The notes under the pieces were generated by a model. That model worked only from the letters and a program-made list of their open reading frames with translations, was not told the DNA's origin and ran no database searches. Below are positions 55,560 through 64,000 of a stretch of DNA of 64,000 nucleotides, in pieces. Within the stretch, counting starts at the first letter, position 1, and each line of letters starts with the position of its first letter. The stretch is from Trichobilharzia regenti (Eukaryota > Platyhelminthes > Trematoda > Strigeidida > Schistosomatidae). The stretch is from contig OX235263.1 of NCBI GenBank assembly GCA_944472135.2, positions 22,869,379 to 22,933,378 on the forward strand. The letters run 5' to 3'. The translations under genes and the position numbers were made by a program.

Positions 55560-56460
55560 TCAACTTAAGATAGAATCAACTCGAAACTCTCCTCTTGAAT
55601 AGCAGTGCGTAGCGGAGTCCCACAAGGCTCGGTACTCGGACCTCTCCTATTTATTTTGTACATCAATGAGTTATCTCTGCTCACCGACTCCCCTATGCTC
55701 CTTTACGCAGATGACTTAAAAATTTGGAGACAGCTGAATGGCAAAAGTGATACGTTCACGTTGCAAGAGGACCTCAACAAATTGTCAGAGTGGTCCATAG
55801 AATGTGCAACCATGCACATTGGACAAGAAGGCATAAGCTCCTACGAACTAGAGGGAATAACGCTTCCATCAGTTCAGACTCACCTGGACTTGGGTGTCAT
55901 ATTTAGCCACAATTTAAAAACTACAGCACACTGTCGCGCGGTGGTTGCACGTAGTTTCAGATTCTTATGGGCGATTCACAGAGCCTTTACTAGAACCATC
56001 AGAGATATGTTACCTCCTTATATACATCTCTGGTGAGATCAAGACTCGAAAACTGCATCCAGGCCGCCAGTCCTTGTCTAAAAGGGGACTCCTACATTTT
56101 ACAAAGGGTTCAAAGGAAGGCAACACGTATGGTTCTCGACATGACTAATTTATCATACGAGGAAAGACTAGACAGTTTAAATCTCTTCTCCCTGTCATAC
56201 AGTAGGCAGAGAGGAGATTTAATCACAGTGTTTAAAATTTTAAATAATGATTATGCACCTGACCTATTCTCTTTTTTCATTCCCGTCAGGTCGGAACACC
56301 TTAGAGGACACAGCAGGACAGTTCAAAAGCAAAGAAGAAATCATCACATTGCTGCTGAGTACTGGTTGTCGCACCGAGTCATAAACTCTTGAAACCGACT
56401 CCCAGAAGAAGTGGTGTCTGCAACCTTAACTGATTCATTCAAGAAGGGTTTGTAAAACCA
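55560..56460 (+). pseudogene. CR1-like reverse transcriptase fragment, broken
   Basis: 5'-truncated: SGVPQGSVLGPLLFILYINE (motif B) and LLYADDLKIWRQL (catalytic YADD), relatives of the element at 457-3390. A short internal deletion follows the SEWSIEC segment, where the usual K-C motif is missing. A stop at 56034-56036 ends the first frame, and the C-terminal part resumes in another frame: YILQRVQRKATRMV, YEERLDSLNLFSL, RQRGDLITVFKILN. A last stop sits at 56390. Inactive. Confidence 0.75.
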
Positions 56461-56678
56461 CAGAAATTTACTAGAAAAGGATTAACATAGGCTCCAAGCC
56501 TTCTATCCTCAACCAATAAATCTGAATCTTCATGACAGAAAACCAGAGCATTGCTCAAAGGTTATCAAGGAATAGTATGGCGGCCTATTTAAAACTTGGG
56601 CTACCGAAAGACTTCTCTGATACAGTTTGTTTAAATCTTTTAAAATATGACCTCTAATAGTGTTAATGTCAGTGATAG

Positions 56679-57002
56679 TGTGGTGAGAGCAGGCTACTAG
56701 CCAATTAGTAGACATTAATTTACGTCAGTGTCTAGGTCACTAATATTGGCCGTGAGAAAATATGAACAAGGCTGATTCAACAACCAACCACAGCAGACTT
56801 AACGTGGGCAAATAAGATTCGCAGATATATGGCTTCACTTTCCGAGAAACCAGTCACCTTGAGGAAGAAACAAGCAATCAGAAGACTGTGTTTGTCTGCT
56901 TGAATAAGCTATAATAATAATGTACATGAAATATATATATAAATATGTGCTGATTTTCGTAATAAAAGGATCTGTTGCCTGCCCTTGTCTTCTGTTGTTA
57001 CA
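56679..57002 (-). repeat. Solo LTR (same family as 47749-48758)
   Basis: 324 bp, TGTGGTGAGAGCAGG...CTGTTGTTACA in plus sense, flanked by perfect ATAG duplicates (56675-56678 and 57003-57006). Confidence 0.9.
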
Positions 57003-57269
57003 ATAGTGTTTTCTACTCTATCGAGTATTCAAAACGTCTGCAGCCTGCCGATTAACTAGTTTCTACTAAACATGTGAAAAAGCGGTATCATCCTCCATGG
57101 CAGCTTATCCTAATACATGAGATAGCCATTCCTAAGTGGTATCCTTGTCTCTGAATATGTACTTCTGAACGTTTTGTAATTGGCATTCACGAAAAATACT
57201 GTTGCCTATTTCTTGAAGAAGAAAAAGATGAGATCTCATAACGGATTCGTTTACTCTTCAGGTGAGATA

Positions 57270-58331
57270 TAACTGTGATGGGTTGCGATGGGTTCTCCCT
57301 TGAATCCTCTCCTCGCAGACGTTTTTATGTCCAGTCCAGAAAATGGTTCGCTGAAGCCTATAATCCAAAGCTTTCAAATGCACAGAAAGGTATGTAGATG
57401 ACACCTTTATTATTTGTAATATTGATTGTAACCTGCTTAATGTAATAAATGTATTTAATGAGTGCCATCCTGCGATAAAATTCACACTCGAAATGGAGAA
57501 CGAGTCTAGCGTTCATTTCCTCGATGTGAACTTATCAAGAAGGACCGATGGAACTCTGAAGAGATCGATTTATGGAATGATCAACTGACAAATTTCTGCA
57601 GCTAGGTATCCATTGGTCGAAAACGAAACCTGGTCCAGTCGCTTGCCACTCGTATTCGACGCATATGTAGCACTGATACTGTGGAAGATGAGTTATACAT
57701 TTTGAGGAAAATCCTAATGGAAAATGGATTTCCACCACGTTTTATAGATAAGAATATACATTCAAAGCCTACAAAACGTGACTTATCAACCGTTCCCAAG
57801 AAAATACTTTACATGAGCTTGGAATTCAAAGGGGACTTGACTTCCGATATTATGAAACGAAGGATATCACAGTCCCTTAATAGAACATTCCCTGCTGCAT
57901 CTCTGAGAATAGCTTTTACTAGCCGACCATTATTGTTCAATAACCTAAAGGACAAGATCCCACTGTTGACCAACTCTGTGTGCGTTTATCAATTCACCTG
58001 CTCTTGTGGAGCTAGGTATATCGGTCGTTCGACTCGAGTTTTGTCCAAGAGGATGCAAAAACACTATCCTGCATGGCTACGAAAAGGTGGAAGTGGAGCA
58101 ATAAGATGTGCGATCATTGAACATCTGGTCGATCATGATCACCCTATCTCTATAGCATCCGCCTTTAAAGTCATCTACAAGGCAAAGAGTAATTTACTCA
58201 AATCCCTACGTACCCGACTCATCTGTAGTGCTGAAGCCTTTGCTATCGAAACAGAAAAGCCAGATCTCTGTGTACAGAAAAAGTTCGTTCAACCCCTCCA
58301 ACTTTTCATTGTCTTTTTCCCTCTGTGCTGA
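57270..58331 (+). pseudogene. Penelope-like element, RT palm end to GIY-YIG
   Basis: Near 57285 the RT motif AMGSPLNPLLADVFM. In another frame, at about 57390, RYVDDTFIICNIDC with the catalytic YVDD, then after another shift FLDVNLSRRTDGTLKRSIYG. From 57681 to 58331 it is one open frame: ILMENGFPPRFIDKNIHSK, LEFKGDLTSDIMKRRI, then the GIY-YIG endonuclease YQFTCSCGARYIGRSTRVLS, IIEHLVDHDHPISIASAFKV and the end KPDLCVQKKFVQP. The endonuclease part is complete and undamaged; the RT is disrupted by frame changes and lacks its N-terminal half. Confidence 0.85.
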
Positions 58332-58860
58332 AGTATGGTAATCCCCAATCATATTTTAGCTATAACAATTCTTCATTTTTTCTATTCAGTTTGTATACTC
58401 TTCCTTTATTACGTCAATTGTTACTGTTACTACTTTCACTTTGAACTGTCCCCGGTATTATTTCACTTGTCATTCTAAGTCAATTCTTTCGTTTTTATAA
58501 CGTTAAATTCTATGCCATTAAATTTCACACAATATTACGTAACGTTTTTATTTTATTCGATTTGCCTACTAATCCTATAATTGCACACCCTTTTTCATAT
58601 TCTCTATATGACATTAATTTGATTTGTCACTTGACATTTAACTACGATTATAATCACAAACATTTTAGTTTTAATTGAATTTCATATTATTATTATTATT
58701 ATTTTATGCATTCACACCTAGGATTCAATTCCCTCACCGGATATAACTTCTTAAAAACCATATATGTACGACTGAACAGCTTGATGATTAATTCGTTGGA
58801 AGAAAGAGTCTCTTCGCTGAATCACTTGTTTTGATTTTCTATATAACTGTGTCACGCGAT
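58332..58860 (+). other. 3' tail of the Penelope-like element at 57270
   Basis: No gene. 3' untranslated sequence with a TTA run (about 58686-58705), then the terminal motif AGTCTCTTCGCTGAATCACT at 58805-58824, which also forms the inverted arms at 42335 and 42936. Confidence 0.65.
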
Positions 58861-59269
58861 CTGCTGATAATCCTAGGCGGAGAGAAGATATCGTGTAATA
58901 AACTCCGCCGGGAATTCTGTACATCATATCAACACTGTTCAGAATAAAACTATTATTATTATTATTATTATGGGTCTTCACACGAAATAGGCATTAAGTA
59001 TTTTTACAAACTCCAAGTTCAGTATAACGTGGGACTGTGAAATAGATTCAAAAATGTTATTTGCATTTATTAATAATTATCACATGTTGGATACAGTAAC
59101 GTATCAGGAATAAGGTGGAAGTTACCGCTACCATCTCGCAACCTCATAAGTCTTTCTCTTTACTTTTCAGAACAGTTATCACTCTCTTAGGTTCTGACTG
59201 CAAATCTGTAATTCATCAATATGGCCTTAGAAGCAGTTAAAAATGAATTAACTTAGGACCCTGAACTCA

Positions 59270-60340
59270 CTTATAGGACGAAGCTACCTAATGAAGAAAT
59301 TATTTTAGGAATTCAGTTATGCCTCACATCTACTATCTTTAAACTCCAAGGCAAAATATATAGACAAACAGAAGGTGCAGCAATGGGATCGCCAATATCC
59401 CCTATCGTAGCACACACATTTATGGACAGCTGGGAAAATAGTGCCCTCAATACATTTAACCCTACTCCAAAAATATGGTGGAGATATGTGGATTACACTT
59501 TCACGGTGTTAAAAACAGAACATATCTCTAGCTTCTTGACACGCATAAACTCACAAGTAGAGGGAATAAAATTCACATATGAATCAGAAAATGAACAAGG
59601 AGAATTAGCTATGTTAGATTGTAAGATAAAACGAATAGAAGGTAAACTGCACACTAGTGTGTACAGAAAACCAACTCATTCTAATAGATATTTAGACTTT
59701 AATTCATCTCATCCGTTGAATGTTAAGGCAGGCTTAGTTAAGTGTTTAACAAACCGAGCAGTAGCACTAAGTAGCACAAGAAAAGACCTAAATGATGAAG
59801 TGAAACAGATAGAAGAGGCTTTGGTGTTGAATAACTATCCTTTAAAATTCATTAGGAAGATTCAAAAAAGGCCAAAATAAAAATAAAAATAATTGTCAGA
59901 CTAGTAATAATAACATAAATAAGAGAGAATATGTCATCTACAATTATACCATATAAAGAGGGGACCCTTCGTAGGATTCTAAATAAAGCAGGAATTAGGG
60001 TGGCATTCAAACCTACAAACTCACTCAGGGACAAGCTCTGTAGACTAAAAGACCCAGTTGACCCAATTAGACAAAACAATATAATTTACAAAATACCTTG
60101 CAATGACTGTGATGTTAACTACATAGGTCAAACTAGTAGGTCAGGGGTAGTCAGATTTTCAGAACATTAGAATTTAGCTAAGGTAAGGATAATTGACCCT
60201 GAAAAGATAAGTAATTTAGAAACAAGCTCAGCAATTCCAATGCATGCATTCACACACAACCACACAATAGGGTGGGAGAGGGTTAAAATTCTAAAAAGTA
60301 ATCTAGGTAGGTGGAGAGAGAGGTTGATTACTGACTGAAT
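59270..60340 (+). pseudogene. Penelope-like element of a second subfamily
   Basis: Coding-like from about 59270 (KLPNEEIILGIQLC, QGKIYRQTEGAAMGSPISPI). The main open frame 59383-59880 has RT motifs but the catalytic YVDD is YVDY (about 59488-59499). Thumb MLDCKIKRIEGKLHTSVYRK follows. After a stop, 59931-60170 carries a GIY-YIG core IIYKIPCNDCDVNYIGQTSR. A further stop at 60168-60170 precedes HNHTIGWERVKILKSN to about 60339. RT is dead through the active-site change; otherwise only a few lesions. Confidence 0.8.
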
Positions 60341-60570
60341 CCTTGTTCATCGAGTCTACACTCAATATATGCAATAGGAATGATTCATCACTCATACCTG
60401 AAATATGGAAAATACTACTGCCAATCAAATCAAGTGAAAAATAATGGAACTATATAAATAAAGTTAGGAAGTCGTGTGATTACCTTGATACGACCATGAG
60501 CAATAAATTGTGCTCGAAACGTCATCAGTAAACATTACTGTATAACACTGTGAGTCTTTATCAAAACAAA
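60341..60570 (+). other. 3' tail of the Penelope-like element at 59270
   Basis: Non-coding. At about 60493-60550, a GAGCA...TGCTC stem is followed by GAAACGTC and ATCAGTAAACATTACTG. The same block recurs reversed and truncated at 54995-55052 and, diverged, in the hairpin at 34661-34813 and near 5860-5945, so it is a conserved terminal module. GAAAC-GTC resembles the 3' half of a hammerhead core. Confidence 0.5.
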
Positions 60571-60579
60571 ATTGACCCA

Positions 60580-60960
60580 TAATGGAATTACACTCTACCA
60601 GAGTGCACATGTTTGATTCTTATACCAATTCATCCTGTTCTATGCGGTCGCTTTTAGCTGACTCCACAGTTGCCTGTAGACTGTCGCCTCTCCCTTACAT
60701 GATCACCTGCATGTCACCGTTGGACCTACATCCGGCTTGCTATTTCCCATTTGGGCTCCGGCCTAATGAGTGATATCACTCCGTAGTCTCCTCAGCGTGT
60801 ATCAGATCCACCTCCATCTCCTTTCGCATATTTGTGGAGCTATGTGTACTTGACTGGTTTCTTCCCAGAGATTCTTGTTATTAATCCCTCCTGACCATCT
60901 GATCACTTCTCAAGATAAGCAAGCTGATTGCATAACTGTGGTGTTGTGCGTGATTGAATT
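60580..60960 (-). pseudogene. RTE/SR2-like C-terminal fragment (minus)
   Basis: Minus strand, pieces resembling the end of RTE reverse transcriptases: RWRWI-YTLRRLRSDIT, then GEATVYRQLWSQLK, with stops between. Homologous to 50490-50770 and 51840-52240. Confidence 0.6.
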
Positions 60961-61555
60961 CCGCGCTACAGTAAAATAGTTTTCCTAGTTATCACCCACT
61001 CTACTTAAGAGTCTAAAAACAGTAGTATATAAGGTAACTGAAAACTTTTCCCATAGCCTTTTTGTCAAACATATCCAATTAAAACAAAAAAACAGATGGG
61101 CAGAATATTCCATGCCTACTGGACATACACATAGTTGCATAGAAAAAACCCAGTGTAAATCAAAAATTAGGAGAAGCAAAACAATAAATAAAGCATACTG
61201 GCGTCTGGCGTAACAAAGGCGCCTTAAGTAACCAGGTGTGGTAAGGATTTACGACCGCATAAATCAAAACAAAACAAAAAAATGATTGTATATTGGGAAA
61301 TAAATAAACTGTGTGAGTTGTTGAACCTTTTCAACAAACCTGGTTCCAAAAACAGTCGACGAATTATGATTATTTTTTTTTATATATTCCTGATAAACAT
61401 TTTGAATGGTACAGATTGTATAATTTCTGGTTATTGTTTAGTCATTGTAGGGGAGGGGGTTAAGGATTAGCCCAAAAAAATACTACACAATTAATAATGA
61501 ATTGGTAATGGGATTGAACATACTTACAGAAGCTAGTTTCCACAGAAAAAAGACA
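60961..61555. other. No gene seen
   Basis: AT-rich, a few short open frames without motifs or family resemblance. Confidence 0.5.
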
Positions 61556-62512
61556 TAAGAAAGAAGAGAACACGAAGTTCAGCAAAGATGGCTATCTTTT
61601 TGGCGATTTCATTCTCAAAAGCTATACAATCGCATTTATATAGATTATTTTATATGGATACCAAACCTACCAAGAGCATTATCTTTCCGACTTCTTTGTA
61701 CTGCAGAAGCTCTCGCAATATGCATCGAGAAGCCGGAGCTGTGTGTTCAAAAGAAATTAGTCCAACACCTCTACAACTACCATGGACCTAGTTTGGTATG
61801 TTCCCTTTGCTTCCGTTTTTTCTCTTCTTCGTCTTTTTTCGTTCTCGCTTTTCCTTCTGAGCCTTTTTTCGTTCACTCTGTGTCTGATCCTTAGTCCCTC
61901 ACTCTTCATTAGATCCGCCTTGTTTTTTTTCAGTTATAAAAACAGTTATTTTAAGTTTGTTTCTATGCTCCTCCTGATCATACTTGTAATCCGTTTAGAA
62001 TAACCATTTTACAATTATATTCTAATCTTGTGTAATTTTTGTTTCTATGCATCTTGTAATCTATATTCATACCTCCTAACTAACATTTCAAGTTGAAAAA
62101 ATTTTGATTTCAATTTGTTTCCATGCTCATTTTGTTCACACCTGTAATTCGTTCTATCCCTGCGTTTCTAAGCCTCTTGTAATTCATATCAAGTTGAAAA
62201 CAATTATCACTCTCTCTCTTTGACTTAAAATTATTTCTCCAGTCATCAAATGTTAATTTTTGCATACGTTGTAACTATTTTCTAATCCTATGAAATCTTG
62301 TCTCTAAGCCCCTTGTAATCTATATTCATACCTTTGAACTTTCATATCAAGTTGAAAATTATTATCACCTTCGTTACTATGTGGAATTAAACAAATAATA
62401 ATTGTATCCATGTAAAATAATTTATATAAATGCGATTGTACAGCTGCTTTTGAGAATGAAATCGCCGAAAAGATTGCCATCTTTGCTGAACTTCGTGTTC
62501 TCTTCTTTCTGA
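61556..62512 (+). mobile_element. Penelope-like fragment bracketed by inverted repeats
   Basis: Arms 61556-61660 and 62405-62512 are inverted copies of about 105 bp. Inside, near 61690-61765, the plus strand reads CTAEALAICIEKPELCVQKK, the end of the Penelope-like protein, then a long T-rich 3' untranslated region with repeated TTTCTATGC and CTTGTAATC units. Confidence 0.7.
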
Positions 62513-63636
62513 TGTCCATATGGGTATTTTCTACGAACTGAAAAAAGACATACACATGTAGTAACAGTGTAGAATTCTGAAACACGGGGTTTATCAATAC
62601 GCCAAACCTCATATCGCATTCTGTAAGTCAGAATTCCAACAAAAGGAAAGGTGTGTATCGAAATCACTAAGCTGGTACCATAAGTGAGATAAACATACAT
62701 GCTTTATTCCGTTTTATACTGGTGTGTGTGTGTGTGTGTGTGGGAGGGGGGATACAGAACCTTTAGTTTGTACATATTTCATATGCCCTGCTAGTTTCAC
62801 CTGCTGCCTAAACTCTTATCTATGTCATCTTGGTTACGAGAACTGTAAATGCCATTAAAGGATTTCCGAGGTATCATAATGCCTATCCAGCTTTATCCCC
62901 CTTGAAGCTTAGTTAAGTGTTACAGAATGCAGTAAACAGTTAGACGAGTCATGTTGGGTCACTTTTGACTTTCCAGTTGATCCATTGTACTGGAACGTTC
63001 GGCCTCTGTCAACATTCTGGCTTCTAGTACGGATCTTTTGATGATGTTTGACGACTAACTTGGAGTAATTTGGTGGGTGGTGACTAACACTGGTGGAATC
63101 CAGGATGCAAACTCGTTCCATTTGAGATTCATTAGAACTTGCATTCTTCGTGAGTAATGGTGTGTCCCTAGTGGTGTGGTGGATAACACTTAAGCGTTTA
63201 AAACGACTGATACTGGGGTTTGAGTGTCAGAAGGAACACCATCACTCACTAAAAACGCCAATCCACCCAACTGACGAGTATGAAAGAGGCAAGAACAACA
63301 ATGGTTTGTGCACAACAATATGGTACCATCATTTATGCTTACAGACTAAATAAATTATGAGGTTTTTGCACAGAAAAGTTGCAAATTTTTCATGATGTCA
63401 GTTGACAGAAAAGCCAGCAATCAGTGAACAGTGCTCAGAAAACTATGCCTACTTAGTTTTTACACAGGCAGTTCAAGTTTAAACCAAATAAATGTGTGCA
63501 TACAGTGGTAAACGAGTTACGTAACAAAGACGAGAGGTGCGTAAGATGCTGAGTGACTAATAAATCAGTTCAAATCATAGAAACGCGAGACAAGCAAAAT
63601 TACACTATATCAAAGGGGTGAGGTTAAAGCCAAAGA
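62513..63636. other. Stretch with no clear gene
   Basis: A GT run (62722-62742) and possibly a decayed SINE near 63160-63235 (GTCCCTAGTGGTGTGGTGG followed by a B-box-like GGGGTTTGAGTG). Nothing else recognised. Confidence 0.45.
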
Positions 63637-63639
63637 TTA

Positions 63640-64000
63640 CGTAATCAAATGAGAGACAGAGAATAAAGACATCCAGTTACCAGGGCAAGGATAGACTAAT
63701 AACCGCGTCTTTCTGAACACATAAATTTGGTTTGAAGCGTTTGATAGAAATTGCTTTAGCAAACTTGAGAAGAACCGAGCTTCTTTGTCTATTGATAATT
63801 TTAGAGGATTTCGCGATTTCCACCTCATGACCTGTATCGAGGAGATGTCTGATAATAGCGCTATTATAAGAGTTTCTTCCCTTGAGACGTAGGCTTTCCA
63901 TTACATGTTCTCCCAATGTAACTGCTCTCAGTTGCACGTAAATTTGTATACACAGTTGGAATCAACATGAGAAGAGTACCTGTCGACTTTTGACTGCACC
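63640..64000 (-). pseudogene. Penelope-like GIY-YIG and C-terminus, running off the window
   Basis: Minus strand. Near 63950 the piece SNCVYKFTCN begins the GIY-YIG domain; after a lesion, YNSAIIRHLLDTGHEVEIAK, SSVLLKFAKAISIKR and FKPNLCVQKDAVISLSLPW end at about 63680. Same subfamily as 39795-40735 and 41590-42265. The upstream part lies beyond the window. Confidence 0.75.

Noticed and set aside
62909..63121. 70-codon minus-strand open frame
   Set aside because: No recognised family, no splice context, lies in decayed repeat sequence.

Overview
This window is repeat-rich animal DNA and looks like a blood fluke (Schistosoma or a close relative). The evidence is the mix of mobile elements: CR1-like and RTE/SR2-like non-LTR retrotransposons, many Penelope-like elements (PLEs) with a GIY-YIG endonuclease, Ty3/gypsy and BEL/Pao LTR elements, and tRNA-derived SINEs carrying Smalpha-type hammerhead ribozyme motifs. 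Many elements end in TTA-type microsatellites. I see no operons, no CRISPR array, no rRNA and no host gene I can name. Family names come from recognised motifs; the genus is an inference.

Layout. 1-5000: a nearly complete CR1-like element on the minus strand. ORF1 has a PHD-type zinc finger and a one-base frame break. ORF2 (endonuclease plus reverse transcriptase) has no usable ATG and is joined to ORF1 by what looks like a textbook -1 ribosomal frameshift signal. 5000-8200: non-coding, with one copy of a 335-bp repeat. 8209-29850: a nest of LTR elements. A decayed BEL/Pao element (gag about 8969, reverse transcriptase start about 12000-12394) is interrupted by gypsy element V (12395-29843, minus). 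V's 5' LTR is interrupted by element W (17380-29614, minus). W is interrupted by element X (18130-28533, plus). X holds a full inverted copy of itself, Y (22054-27496, minus), and Y holds a solo LTR (23091-23571) at the same target site. Target-site duplications support V (CGAC), W (GCAGA) and the Y and solo-LTR insertions (AGTC/GACT).

29844-36130: mostly non-coding, with two unrecognised ORF-like stretches, a possible exon, SINEs and a 68-bp-arm hairpin. 36133-49440: solo LTRs, a miniature 1010-bp LTR element, SINEs and several broken PLEs on both strands, some bracketed by inverted repeats. 50400-57010: RTE/SR2-like and CR1-like fragments, SINEs, microsatellites and a solo LTR. 57270-64000: three more PLE copies, an RTE fragment and a final PLE running off the right edge.

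How parts work together. Autonomous-type functions (endonuclease/RT of the CR1 element; gag, protease, RT, RNase H and integrase of V) sit beside clear passengers: deletion derivatives X and Y lacking most of integrase, W lacking nearly all of pol, the miniature LTR element, and SINEs with tails of two kinds. Translational control is visible twice: the -1 frameshift signal in the CR1 element and an overlapping TGATG stop-start between gag and pol in X and Y.
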